Assembly: GCA_021432635.1 (NCBI GenBank)
Contig: MU270015.1
Coordinates: 1,473,762-1,537,761 of the forward strand
Length of the DNA stretch: 64,000 nucleotides
From: Thozetella sp. PMI_491
Taxonomy: Eukaryota; Ascomycota; Sordariomycetes; Chaetosphaeriales; Chaetosphaeriaceae
Direction: 5' to 3'
The first letter of the stretch is position 1; each line of letters begins with the position of its first letter. Of this stretch, positions 35,781-48,718 are shown one piece after another. The position numbers were made by a program, and so were the translations under genes. The notes beneath the pieces are model-generated. The model did no database searches. It was not told the origin of the DNA and saw only the letters and a program-made list of their open reading frames with translations.

Positions 35781-36252
35781 AGTGATAGCTTGCTTCGTGC
35801 TACGACCGCTGCTGCATCAATACTTCCGTACTTGCGAGGGGAGAAATATGAAAATAATATTTTGGCAGAGCTCTGAAGCTGTTATAACAAACATAAGCTT
35901 GCGTGGGGCTTTGTGCAGGGGTTATTGGCTTGGAGCTCCTAACCTTGACCCACTCTTTCCGAGGTTCGAGAGTGCTGCCAGGGTTGGAAGAGGCTGTGGG
36001 ATCTATTTGAGGGAACTACGGGAAGCAAGCCGGTTTTCACTGCCACCAATATCTGTCGAGATACCTCGGCTCGCCTGTTGCCTCGGACTTTATTGACACC
36101 GGGCTCCGACAGAACCCCGTGGTGCCGATCACTATCGCGGGAGCGGACGCAAGTATAGTATCATATGCTTGAGTTTCTCTATCTACAATAATTAACACTT
36201 AGATTGACACACATCTGACTGCTAGAAATTTGGTTTAATAGAGAGCCTCTAG
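35781..36252. other. Spacer upstream of the CoA ligase
   Basis: 472 bp between the CoA-ligase start and the end of the FAD monooxygenase gene. No gene seen. It presumably contains the ligase promoter. Confidence 0.45.
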
Positions 36253-38434
36253 CTATACAGGGAAGAGCTTCTCGAGTCTCTCTGCGGCTCGCTCTAGATC
36301 ACGCCTGGTGTTACAGGCTGCGAATACAAACCTGTCTAGTCTTACAATCACGTATCTCTTGCCTGGAGCACATAGCCACATGATGTCCTCCTTGTGGCCC
36401 CGCACTGGCGGTCGTCCAAGGCACAACGTTGAACTCTCAAACTCTTTTGTCGTAGCGGTGCGGAATACCTCTACCTCCTGGAGCGACGTAGGATTGGGAT
36501 GCCCTGCCAACGCTTCGCGACGGACGAAGAAAGATGCCTCCTCCGGGCATAAACGCGAACAGATTTGATCTAGCCCGTGTAAAGTCGCTGTCGAGGGTTC
36601 CAGCTGCTCTAAACCATCCATCAGGACAACAATTTGAAATAGTGACTTCTTGTGCTTAGAAAAGATCACGTCGTCTGTGAACTGAACTCGGGAATGTCTT
36701 CCAGTAGTCTCCAGACTAATGCAATAGGTCTGAGGGAAACAGGCACCTCCGCCGAGCTCAGGCACAAATGCTGCCGTTGGTTCGTATCGATACCGTACAG
36801 GGCCGTCAGCCCTAGGTCCCAGCTCGATCTGACTCTTTACCGCAGGAATCATCTGCAGGAGCCATAGACCCCAATCGCGGATGAAGATACTGATCGGGTT
36901 TCGACTGTTGACCTTGTCTCCATTGCGGACTGTGGAGGCAAGAGACATCTCTAGCTGCTGTTTCCTCTCGGTGTACCAGCCTTCCAGGGCTTTATGAAAG
37001 TCTATACTGTTTGACCTGCATGCCAGAGCCAAACGCCAGCTAAGTGAGATAGCGTCACGAAATCCGGAAGCAATACCCTGTCCGCCGACTAGAATGCCTC
37101 CCATTAGCTGGTCGATACCCATATGGAGCGATGCCTGCAAGCTTACATGGTGGGAATACATGAGCGGCATCGCCACACAGGATCACGCGCCCGAGAGCCC
37201 ATTTGTCACAGCATCTAGCAGAGAATCGAAACGGTCTGCAGCGCAAGACTTCAATGCAGTCAGTCGGAAATCTAACCTCTTCGGTCAAGCTGTTTATGCA
37301 AACGTTTAATCAGAAAACAGTGTATTGGTGGAGGGTGAATAGACATGACAAACCCGTAACGAGTCCCTGCATGTGTCAAATAGGGCATGACCACCTTTTC
37401 GATCATTGGCTGTGTTGCCATCTCGGCATCATCTTCCCCTGCAGCTACGACGAACTCGAATCGCCAAAGTCGATCCCCCAGTAGTCCAAACCTACCGCAG
37501 ACGGCCGGCCGCTGTGGGTTGCAGAGAAAGCGGAACTCTGCAGGGAAAAATAGGTCGTAAACTTGCTCTGGTGAGTATCCCAGACTCCACAATGGGAAGT
37601 TTGGGTGGGTATCGGGCGTAGGGAGCTGTATCTTCCAGTTCAAGGCTACCCACGTTTCTTGGTACCTCGTTCTAGGGGCCATGACACCGTTTTAGACCGG
37701 CACTCGCAGCTAGGAGACGGGTATGGACACTTACCGCTCGGCCCAGAGTAACTGAACTCCTTTCGGCTCCAGGTACACCTTTCGCACAAAGCCAGTTTTG
37801 CCGTCAGCTCCCACCAAAAAGCGAGCCCTCGCATAGCGTTTTTTCTTTGCACTGTCGATATAGACCGCGTAGACCCAGTCGTCCTCTTCTCGGATGGAGA
37901 TCAGCTCGCAACTACTTCGCAACTCAGATGAAGGTTCTTGGGCGATTTTCGATCGGAGATGTTTTTCGAGTGTAGGTTGCTTCTGGGTTATCGCACCGAC
38001 GTGACCCGTGATCCCAGCTGTCTGTATCGAGGTTAGTGCGTCGGAAAAGACAACGAAGTCGGTGTCACCAACTGAACCGATATCCAAGCTCATGAAGGGG
38101 ATTTTGTTCAAATCATGATGTACCCCGCCCACGAAGCGGAGTCTCGAGATCGCTTCATAAAATGGGCGCTTAATACGGTGTAAATGCGGCTTGGGATTGG
38201 GATCGACTCACTTGATCCAATTTCGGTGAAAATATGATCGTACAGCCCGAGGCCTTGGAAATAACGGAGTCCATCCTCGTCAAGTGTGATCCCACGGGGA
38301 TCAGTAGTGATATCGGGCTCTTTCTCAATAACTATGTTAGGTATATTCATCCGACCGAGATATGCTGATAGCATGGCCCCTGTAGGCCCGCATCCGCAAA
38401 TGATGACATCTGTTGTATCCCATTCGGGTTCCAT
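36253..38434 (-). CDS. FAD-dependent aromatic hydroxylase (phenol / 3-(3-hydroxyphenyl)propionate type)
   Basis: Five exons (38434-38212, 38152-37735, 37671-37354, 37289-37147, 37088-36253) give 645 aa, with introns of 58-64 nt. The start at 38434 puts the dinucleotide-binding motif near the N-terminus: VIICGCGPTGAMLSAYLGR (GxGxxG at about 14-19). The DG motif is ARFLVGADGKTGFVRK, and the second FAD signature is GDAAHVFPPFGGQGIASGF, split by the last intron. A C-terminal thioredoxin-like region follows, as in phenol hydroxylases and MhpA-type enzymes. The reaction would be NAD(P)H- and O2-dependent ring hydroxylation of a phenolic acid. One intron uses donor GTTTGT; it was chosen because it restores TRYGLTEEVRFP. 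The neighbours suggest aromatic catabolism. Confidence 0.9.
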
Positions 38435-39242
38435 ACTTGCGGAGAACCAAGAGTCGACCAACGTGACTACGTGACTAGGGGAGCGAGAGCAGCGAGATGG
38501 CGGATTATCTTGATGCATGCCGCAATATATCCCGGCCTAAGGTTCAAGAGGATGCATGTGATCTCCTGTGAATTGGCTCTTTCAGCGGCCGCGGGGCCTT
38601 TAGTTGAAGTATCGCAATCATACGACCACGCGCGGGGAGCGACGCGGGGATTAAACCCCACAGTCATGTTCGCGGGGAATGAAATGCCACCACAGGTCGA
38701 GTACTGATGTCCTCAGGTTCGTCAGACCCTCTTCGAAACGGAAAGCCCTGCCTGGCTTACGCAAGGTTGTAAGTTACCGGACACAAGCCTCTATTCCGAA
38801 AAGGCGTGATGTAAAGCTCGACGCGAAGTCTCAGTTCCTGTAAGCCCCCTCCCCCCGCACAGGCTGTGCCATGGCCAGGTGGTTGCGGTCTGTACGAAAG
38901 ATGGTACCCCATATGGGGTAATTGGGGGCTTTCCGTGGCATGTACATAGCTCCTAATTAGTGGCACTCCGGCAGCCTCGTCCTCCCGCGGACTAGTCCTT
39001 GGCCCGACAAGGGCACTTAGCCTCGCAGGGTGCGGCCACGGATGCGGGGTACCCGCCGACAAGGAAGAACGAGTACATAACTAGATAGATCCCGCATCGC
39101 CCTTACTGTCCGGGACTACCACCCGCCACAGCTCGCAGTTCCATACTCACTGCGGACTGCAACGACTCGCCTGTCGGTTTGCGCCCTGGATCGCGATTCC
39201 CCACCTAAATTTCAAGATTGCTTGATTCGATTGATAGCGAAC
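38435..39242. promoter_or_regulatory. Divergent promoter, FAD hydroxylase / C2H2 regulator
   Basis: 808 bp between the two start codons. It must hold both promoters. No specific operator recognised. Confidence 0.4.
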
Positions 39243-41914
39243 ATGCAGAAGCGGCGCAAGAAGACGTCCAAGGAAGAGCGCGTGTGCCCCGTATGTTCAA
39301 AGGAGTTTAGCAAGGCCGAGCACCTCTTTCGACACATTCGGTCCCACACCAAAGAGCGGCCCTTTCAATGCTCTGAATGCAACAAGGCATATGCGAGACA
39401 GTAGGGCCCCACTTCCCTCTATGGCCTCTTGGCACGAGATGCGTGTATGCCATGACGTAAGACTCTAATCAAGGGCCAAACGCGATAGAGATACGCTGTT
39501 AAGGCACTCCCGATCGCACCAGACCAGGGCAAGCGAAGAACATCCTCAAATCTCGGTGGCCATCGACGATGTGGTCGTGGCAGATGCTCCGTCGGTTCGG
39601 CGAGACGGCGCAGCGATCGCATCCGCAGATACTGGACCAGTCTTTGAGACGTTTGGAATTCCAGCTGGGCCACACCGTTCATATGGCGAGGAAGTATTGT
39701 CGCTGCAAAATAGCGGGTCAGTAGAGGACACCGGCACGTTAGACACTATCATTACATCGACCATCCCAATGAGCACATCTCTCGAGGCTGGTACTGCTGC
39801 CACCACAGCAAGCCTGCCATCCACTGGCCAAGAGGGCGTCCGTCAGTCTGATCTGATGCCGTATTGGAGTCTCGAAGGCGAGCCACAGTGGCAGCTAAAC
39901 CCCTTTCTTGGCGGCAATTACCTAGACTTCGATGCGCTGGACTTATCTTTTCTCAATCCCGTGACCCGGCATCCGGGAGATACTATGGCGACTGATGAGT
40001 CGAGTCCCCATGCGGCAAATGCCACCCATTCAGTATCGGGATTCACCTATGGCTCGGGTTCTATCGCTAGGTCGGACTGTCTAGTTCAGCAGAGCTGGCA
40101 TACGTTTTGCGGAGAGGCACCTTCGGGCTATGCCACTCCAGACCCAGGCCAGGATAACTATCACGTCGATGAGGTTTGCCACAAAACGCTTAGAGACAAG
40201 CTGCGGCCTAGACCACAGCACGATTTGCTGCCATCCACTTCGTTTTTAGTAAGAGGTGACCCTTGCGCACGATCCCGATGGACCCAGCTAAATATCTATA
40301 CAGGACTTGTGTGTCCAAGCATATTTTGCCAACTTCCAACCCATCTTCCCTATTATCCATGCACCTTCGTTCAGACCGCACGCGCAGAATGGCCTCTTGC
40401 TACTATCTATATGTTCTATCGGGAGTCTTTTCCTAGGTTTCCCTAGAGCCACCGCGCAAGGCATTAGCATGTACGAGCGCCTCAACAAAGCCATACTGTC
40501 CTCGGTACGGTCCACAATAACCCGTTCCTTGCGAACTGATGACCCTAACTTCTCTCAACAGTGGGAGGCTTTTATCGTCCACAGAGGGATCTCTAATCAT
40601 ATAGCAATCCAGGCGTCGGTGATTGGTCAGATTTTTGCTCTGCTGATGGGAGTAGGTTTCGCGGCCTCCTCTTGAGGGAATAAGGATCTGGATACTAATA
40701 GCAGTTTCTTGCAGCGTCCCAAAGACCTTGCACAGCTTGAAATTTTCCACGGATCTCTGGTGGTTGTAGGTTGGAAATATGACAGTTGGCCCGATCGCAC
40801 ACTAATACAAATTTCATAGTCGGCAAGACGCATGAAGTTGCACCAGTTGAGCGAAAGCACAGATAATATCGCACAACTCAGCGGCCAAGAACTCGAGGCT
40901 ACTTGGAAAAGATGGGTTCGACGGGAGGAGGGGAGACGGTGAGTCGGATATATAGTCGCAATTCCTAGAAAACGCGGGAGGCTAACGGTTCCAAGCACGC
41001 TGCACGCCATCTTTCTTCAAGATGCAGAGGTCGCGCGGCTCTTTCATGTCAACCCCATAATGCGTCAAGGCATGGATCAGCTGCCGCCGACATGTTCCAA
41101 AGAAGCCTTCGCCGCCAGGGACGCAGTCTCCTGGAAAACCGTTATGCTGCTCCAAGCCGTGCCTCACTCTATCAGCCCCCCACAAACAGCTCCAGGTGTT
41201 GGACCCAATCGGGTACAAAATTTTCCCACCGTTCTCAACGAATTTGAACTTTGTGTTATACTCGAGAGAGTCGGCGCAGCGGTGAGCGAAAGCCGTGGGC
41301 CCAACTTTCCTCCAGCCCAGCCGCCTCTAGGCTGCCAACAAATCTTGACAACCTGGTACGAGACGTATCAGGGCACTGGCATATTCAAGACCCAGGAATC
41401 AAGTCTCATGATGCTCTGGCATTCCATATGCATGCTCCTATACATGGATCTAGACATGTTGGAGTGCGCCGTTGGGAGAGAGGGATACGAGGGTAAGCAG
41501 AAGCACCACCCAGCCGCTCGGACGTGGGCGAAATCCCTGGAGGCTAGAAAGTGCATCGCGCACGCGATACTCGTGCAACGTCAATTCGAGCAAATGCAAA
41601 TGGGGACAGAGGCCCCGATCCACGCCCCAATGTGTCTCTATCGCTGCGGCATCACCTGGTATTGCTACATGCAGTTTGGTAGTCGCGGTCAGGTTGTCGA
41701 AAGTGATGCGATGGATATGCCAGAGCTCGAACTTCTAAGAATCGATGGCAAGACGGCGTTGATTGAGGAGTTAGAAGGCCATGTTGGAAGGTCAGCAGAG
41801 GGATTCCTTCTCAAGATTGTGAATCTCTTGAGGCGCATCACGCATTGGAAGGTAGCCGACAGCTTGGCATCAACACTCCTGTCTATTATCGAGGAATGTA
41901 AAGATATCTTCTGA
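39243..41914 (+). CDS. C2H2 zinc-finger plus fungal-specific transcription factor
   Basis: Seven exons (39243-39400, 39489-40248, 40304-40504, 40562-40651, 40715-40765, 40820-40938, 40996-41914) give 765 aa. Two C2H2 fingers open the protein: [21 protein letters not shown] and [17 protein letters not shown] followed by SRSH. Intron 1 falls inside a Gln codon of the second finger. A long low-complexity linker leads to the fungal regulatory domain, seen at [48 protein letters not shown] and [20 protein letters not shown]. The architecture (fingers plus Fungal_trans) is typical of pathway regulators. It lies between the FAD hydroxylase (divergent) and the sulfatase (convergent) and is the likely controller of the cluster. 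Confidence 0.88.
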
Positions 41915-42000
41915 GCCTGAGGCTAGAATAGTATAATTAAAAACCAGCTTAATGATGCTGGTAGACATTATATCATTATTTTGAAATCCTCTTGAAATTT

Positions 42001-44156
42001 CTATGTCAGCGCGGCCCATCCACTCTCGCTTCCACCCGTGATGCTCCAAGGGGTCGCGAGGAAGGCTTGTCCTGCATATTGCGGACCCTCCGACTCAAGA
42101 ATAAATCCAGGCTCGCACTCTGTGAATGAGACACGAGGTACCTGAGTCGCAAAGAAATCATCAAACTCCGGGCGCATGGCCTCTTTCAGCGACGAAACGG
42201 CACCGCCCGGAAATAAAGCTTTCCAAGGTAGACGGCATGTTTCACCGGCACACGACTTTAAAACGAACAACAGTCCATCAAGACGTGTGGCAAGCCTTTT
42301 AACATCTTTGTTGCAGCTCCTAAAACCGGCACGGAAGAGGCTATTGAGTTGGTAAGGGTCGGCCTAGAAAGCAGTGTCAGCGGCTTGAAACCAAATTGTA
42401 CAAGGCAATCAATGAGACTTACCGTCATATTGTATAGCTCATGTTCATTTGTACACCAGACGGAGTACAGAAGATTATAGCCTCCGCCAATGAGCCGTAA
42501 TGCTTTGTACGTATCGTTCGCGGTTGCTCCGATTTGATCTAACGTGCAAACGATGTTAGACTCAGCGGGGGAAGGCACGTGTTGGGGCAAACAGCAATTA
42601 GAAATCAGGGATAGCGAAAGTCAACTACGGCATGAAGCCTTACCTGAGTACATCTCCGTGCCTTCGGCGGTATTAGTCTTCTGCCAAAACTCCACGTTGA
42701 CATGCTCTTGCTTAGTCTCGCCCGCGCTCGTCCGGTCGACAATGTCTTTGTGCTTGACGGGAATAGGAACTCCGTCAAAATCTTCCCTGAGAGGAATGCC
42801 AGCTAGGTCAAAAAATGTAGGCGCTAGATCGATATGTGCTGTCGGATAGTGGTAAGAGGCATTGGCTTGAACTCCCGGCCCCCGGACAATCAAGGGTATG
42901 TTGATGTCCGTTTCCCAAGCACAGGTCTTCCCCGGGGCCAGACGATGCTGACTGATGTGGTAGCCATTGTCGCTAGTAAAAAATATGTAGGTATTTTCTA
43001 GCATGTTGTATTTCTCAAGTCGGGTGAAGAGCTCGTCCACCATTTCATCAACAGCTTGCAACGATTGTAGCCGACCGCGATACCAAGCATCGTTGTACGC
43101 TATCTGACTCGCGTTGAGCTGGGGCAACTGCCGTATCCAGCTGACACCAGAGGGTGAATCCGGATTGAAGTCCGGAGTTCGCGGCACTGTTGCATTCGAG
43201 AACAAGCCGGCGTGGCGCAAAGCGGGCTGCGGTGGACTGGTTGTCATTTCAACGTACGCTGGAGGAGTGAGGTCCACCTGGGCGTGTGGTGCAATCGGGG
43301 CAATTCCGAGAAAAAATGGCTGATCGGCAGTTGCTGCATCGTCTAGAAAGCCAAACACCTTGGTGGCAAGAAGATCAGTCACGTAGCTCCCGTTGTATAG
43401 CTCGTATTCATCTTGGTTTCTCTGGAAGCAAGGTGCATAATATGCATACTGGAATGGATCCAAGAGGAATTCCTGTGGAGCGGACACGGGTATCAGCTTC
43501 ATCTTGGTTCACTTCAAAGTGCCTTTTCATGCACTGGACGGCTTACGTTCTCGGTCCACCCAGCCGCGAATGGCTGGTTGTAATTCAAGATGGTGTGGTA
43601 GTTGAAAAGCTTCCCGCCGTAATAAGTTCCATACCCGGCATTTTGAAGCCAGACAGGCAAGTAGTTATCGTTGAGTCCTTGGCTCACAAACCTGCCGTAA
43701 CCGCCTACAAATATTCTCGATTAGATTAGTTTGCTTTTCTCCCCACTCGACGCCTCGCGCCCTAACTCTCACAACCTAGAGCCATTTACTATTGCTAATA
43801 GAAACTTGAGATATAGACATACCGTATGGGGGCTGGACGTGAGTAATGTTGGTATTATGCGCTAGCTTCCCCGTGAAGAGACTGACCCTGGATGGGCAAC
43901 AAAGAGCAGTAGTGCAAAAATGACGCGTATATGTAGTCCCCTGATCGGTGAGATGCTTCTTTACCGCGGGCATATATTCCATGCTGTCCATGTGTAAATC
44001 TTGATCATCTGTGATGATCATGATGATATTGGGTCGACTGCCGCCGCTTGTTGGAGGCTGCCCAGAGCAGGACTGCTCTTCGGTCTCGGTTGCCACACAT
44101 GGCCGAAGCCATAGAATGGCGAATATCGCCAGCCTGAGCGCCTTTAACTGCATCAT
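42001..44156 (-). CDS. Secreted sulfatase (arylsulfatase-like)
   Basis: Five exons (44156-43823, 43704-43547, 43472-42644, 42538-42423, 42363-42001) give 599 aa. The true ATG at 44156 gives a signal peptide (MMQLKALRLAIFAILWLRP). The sulfatase core is clear: RPNIIMIITDDQD (metal ligands), then TTALCCPSRVSLFTG with the CxPSR sequence in which Cys86 is the residue converted to formylglycine. FFLGIAPIAPH, YIFFTSDNGYHISQHR and GKTCAWETDINIPLIVRGPG complete the domain. NHVNVEF-like sequence and SVWCTNEHELYNMT occur as in fungal arylsulfatases. It would release sulfate from aryl or sugar sulfates outside the cell. It ends 87 bp from the C2H2 regulator (tail-to-tail), so it may belong to the aromatic cluster or simply flank it. 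Confidence 0.92.
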
Positions 44157-46589
44157 AAAGAAGTACAGCAAGTATTTTATCGCCTTGGAGATTCACACTA
44201 TGCCAAAGATTGTTTGCGGGGCTGGGGAAGGGCGATGTTCTTCGGCAAAGGGCCATGAATTCGGGAGACCTGTTATTTATTTATGGATCCCACCCACTCC
44301 CGTGGTTGTAATCCGAGATAACTGATCCCCATACCCCGGATTCCATGCCTTCTACATGTAGATGGTGCCGGCGCGCTAAAGATGCAGGGCCTGTAGAGGA
44401 GCTCTCGGATTGGGGGAGGAAAACATATGGGACAGGGGAAGAGATACCTCTCCACAGTCAAGACTCCTAGGACAGAGACTATGGGATGTAATTCTAGCCT
44501 AATTCGGCACCGGAAAATTGGGGAACCTCTTGTTGGACATCACGACATGCTAGGCAAAGGGTGCTGCATACTTCAGTACATCTGCATCGAATCCTTCCAC
44601 GTGGCGTGTCTTGGCGGCTGTTCTTTCTACATGGAAGAAGAGTTGCAATTCTTCAACTTGCGGAACGATGTTAGAAAGTTATCTCCCCCCCTGTGCCCAT
44701 CACTAGTTTAGAACGGATGCACTGAGTGCTACGCCTTTCGTCTCCGCCGGAGCTGCTCGTGACTTTGGCCTTCCGTTATAGCGCATCAAGTTAGGCCCCG
44801 CGAAGTGGCGGGACTATGCAGCTTGTTTGCGGGGCCTATGCGACTTTGTCTGGGCTACCTTTCTGTTGTTTTGATTGGCTACCAAGATGGCCAAGCTCGT
44901 GTGGGGTTGTTCCTGCGGGGCATGCGGATCGGATATCACAAGCTTTGGGGCGATTGTGCTCGAATTTCTTCCAATGCCGAGTTGAAACTCGGCTTCTCGG
45001 CCTTGACAAAGCGGACCATTGACTTCATAGGCGACCGCAGGCGCGACTAGGGGTTTGATAACTGCTTGTATGAGCATGCGAGGCATACTAAATCTAATAT
45101 CGTTTCAAGTCTCCACTTGTTTTGTTCGTATCAGCAACGGCTTGCACGCATTTATGCACTCAGCCTGGGAACTGCTCTAAATGGCGTCTACGCTTCCTAA
45201 TAAAGCATAATTGGCCAAAGACGAAGTTATTATGCAATTTTCGATTTACTCTTCGCGCGGCATAGTCTTGAGGTCTCGCCTACACTGTGTGACGCGATTC
45301 TTTGTCCCGCGCTTGCTACATATGATCCAGCCGTCGGCTCGAGAAAGCGTCAAATCATCTATTCCAGGATCAAGACTCTGATGGGGTAACATTGCTGTCG
45401 TGTCAGACTTAATTTGATGTTTCTATGGCAGTGTAGTGAGATTTATCTGCTTTTCGCCTGCTGCCTTTGTCAGATGTGCGAAAAACTAGCCCGCTAAGGC
45501 ATTGGGACCTCTGAGCCATGACGCGTGTTCCCACTACGCGAAGCCTCAATAGATTGTTCTTAGGGTTAAAGAGATAACTTTATGAGGCCATTATTGCGAA
45601 TGTAAGTTCAGATATCTTCAAAGTCCTCTGAAGAGGGTCCTCCATTCGGCATCGCGTTGCCGGCATACTACTAGGCAGATTTGATCGGCGGATAGAGCTA
45701 CTCTTCTCTATTGGCTTAGTCGGTCTCGATATAAAAGATAGACAGATATAGACGCCCATATCGCCTTAAATTTGCCCCTCGTTTCACCGGACTGGCGCAG
45801 CATCGATCCCTAGGGCAAAAAGGGCCGCGACGACAGCGGTGGTAAGTTTTGCAAGTTGCATGGTGGCAATCCTTTGGCCGTGGTAGTGTTTGGTCGGTTC
45901 TAAGCCGAGCGGACGTGATTCCAAAAGGTCCTTGCTAGAAATCCTGTTTTCTCAGGCTATCATATATAATGAGCTCCCAGCCTATCCGTATGTCTAAATC
46001 ATATTTATATTCCCAGAGCAGAACCTTTTCGCATTCACCACGCCACAATTTGGTTCACTAATAGTACAATCTCCGTTTTTCGGCCCTAAGTGGGATAGTC
46101 TGACGGATCCTGGAAGGTGAACTACTCAATAGCACGCAATCATGATTTCAGCTAGGTTTATAGATATGATCTTGCGCGTCATTGCGATCTTCGCCTATAA
46201 ACGAACATGTTTACTTGCGCAGTAGGTCACACAGTTGGTGTAGACCCCCCTGAAAGAGGCATGTAGGTGTATGATTGGCAGCTGGGCAGCAAGGCGTTCG
46301 TCGCAGTCGGGATTGCCAAAGACCAGAAGAGAGCGCTAAAGGGGCAAAGGGATGTTATGTAAGATTTCATGTCGACTTTTCTCTAGCTTGTCTGGGTTGT
46401 ATCAGCGGGCGAGCATCCCCGCTTCATCTGTCTCTTTCGTTTAAACGCTGCCCTGAGGCAAGCGGCAAGTTACAGTCTATCACAAATCACCTTTTGTTCG
46501 CCAATCGCATATTAGAACAACTAGGAACTGATCGCCTGTCTAAACCCACTCCAAACCTCCTACCCTTCTAAATATCTACTACAAAGATT
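44157..46589. other. Gene-poor intergenic region
   Basis: 2.4 kb with only short overlapping frames and no recognisable protein segment, transposon end or RNA gene. Confidence 0.45.
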
Positions 46590-47010
46590 AATGAGTCGAT
46601 ATTGGCCCCGAAGGAACCGTCTTTGTTGCATCAACTTCCCAGTCCCCTCGCTGACAAATAGATAGACGACTGGGACGCCGCGCGGATAGTTGCCGTAACT
46701 CGAGAGCGGTCCAGCGAGATAAGGGTCGAGGGTGTAGACACTGTTGCTAAACTGCAACCTAATAGCTGGGCCCTCAGCGATAATACGTATAGCACTTCGA
46801 TAAACTTGTTCCACCAGCTGCACTGCCTCAACTCAATACGGAAGCTCATCTACACAATTTCTTACTCCAACAATCGACTACAAGCTCGCTCCTGGCAACC
46901 TCAAACGCCGCTGACCATAGACTTGATCCATCTCCAGTATTGCATTGCATTGCAGCCCAGGCAATTCATTGCAGCAGTAAGCTTAGGCTGGCCCATTAGC
47001 AATAGGTTGC
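46590..47010 (+). pseudogene. UstYa-like (DUF3328) oxidase remnant
   Basis: One frame retains the family landmarks: a PSP-type segment (HQLPSPLADK), then after an in-frame TAG at 46659-46661 the segment IDDWDAARI, followed by LFHQLHCLNSIRKLI (first HxxHC copper/metal motif), and finally HLQYCIALQPRQFI in place of the second HxxHC. The TAG could come from CAG, and the His-to-Tyr change in the second motif could come from CAY to TAY; both are C-to-T changes as expected from repeat-induced point mutation. No intact start or N-terminal membrane segment is found. Functional UstYa relatives catalyse oxidative cyclisation of ribosomal peptides or similar chemistry. This copy looks dead. Confidence 0.6.
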
Positions 47011-48718
47011 GACACAATCGCAGCTATTTCCGGACTTCAGCATCTAGAGGAACTAATTTTGATGCTATAGAGAGGTGGAGCAAAATGCCGAAAATGTAAT
47101 GAACAACGACAAGTGGGTATGTGTGATGGAGAAGTCCGAGGATGCAGAACAGAGGTCAGCCCCGGATGCGTACTACATCTACAAAACCTCGGATGTGGAG
47201 AAACCTAACCACATCAACGGGGCCATTCCAAAAGACGACTTTAATATCTAGTTGCCATGATTGCATCGAGGCTTGTTTTAAGAACGGGCCACGCCGCCAG
47301 CACGGATCGTTAGGGATATAGTACCTATTCGCTCGACACAAACTGCTACTTGTGTGTTTATCGGGCGAGGTAGAAACTAAACGTTAGATACGTGTCATGA
47401 GTGGACAAATTCGATCCATAAATATCGATACAGCCTTGAAAGCTAGACTTACAGCAGCGATTAGTCTCAAGGGCGACACCAACGCCCGCTGTGGACGGAC
47501 GTTACTAGCGTCCCCAGCCGCAGTTGGTCACCTTTAGGTTTAGGTGCCTATAAACCTTGGCATCCGCCGGCTAGGGATCGCTGGTAGGCTCGGTAATCTG
47601 CTAGCAGCCGAATTTGGACATTTATGCGGATGTCCACCATGTTCACGTGGTATCGGAGAAGCGTGTCACCAAAACAAGGTATTTCGCGTCGCGCTGGCTT
47701 CTTACAATCCTCTGCCAGTAACTAGATTTCTTCCCCTCGGCACGACTGCCACCCGGTATCTAAGGCTAAAAAAATTTACATTGTAAGAAGAAGGGGGCAT
47801 TGCGGCCGACAGCAGAAATAATTGTTATCTCGCCTCTTCGCTCAATCAAACATGACCCCGCAGATCTCCTGTCAAATTTGTTATCCTACACCCATAATAA
47901 ATACATCCACACAGAGCATGCCTGCTTAGGCCCGGAGTCGTGCCCCCGGATTGTTGAATAATATCCCCGCTATTTTCGTCGACCAGCGTCTCGGCCGGCC
48001 CTAGCCTCGTTCGTTCCATAGCCTCCGTCCATGGCGCGGCGTACCTCGTGGGCCACCTTGGTTTGTCAATCTGATCGGGCCGAAGGGGGCCCGTCCTAAC
48101 CCATTATGTTTGTGTGGGGGATAAGATTCCCCAGACGTGCGTGGCCGAGGAGGCTATCGCGTATCCCCCGTATCGGCGCTCTCCACACCCTGGGGATCGT
48201 ACACACTACCGACCACCGTGCACGATCGGAAGCCACGTAACGGGCGGGGGTAGGATGCAGACACTCGGTGCACCGACTCTACTCAAAAGTGCAATTCTCG
48301 AAGCATGTACAGTAGGCCCGTAAGGGTCTTCTCTCGCGAACCCTGTGACACACCGCGCCCAATCACTCAGCTCGCGTGGGTATCCGGTGGTTTTCGCTGC
48401 AATAATTCGCCGCAGAGACGCCGAGGCAGGGGGGTAGTGGAAGCGCACCGTGGACAAGTTCGAGCATGCCGAATTTCCGGCCCACGTTTGCTGTAGCTGG
48501 GGGCAATCGCTACCTTAGTTAATAGGCTAATCCCAGGTTTCACAAGCGCCAATATGAACCCGCCCGGACCCAACGTCGTCCTAGATAATTCTACCATGCC
48601 CCCATCGTCCTCAGCCCTTTCAGGAACTTGGACTTTGGACCCTAGCAAATTCTCGCCTACGACCCCGAATCACTGGAGCTACGATATTTGCTGTCCCCAG
48701 GACTCTACCGCCTAGAGG
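47011..48718. other. Gene-poor intergenic region
   Basis: No supported gene in 1.7 kb. Short frames near 48.1-48.6 kb overlap on both strands and lack protein character. Confidence 0.45.
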
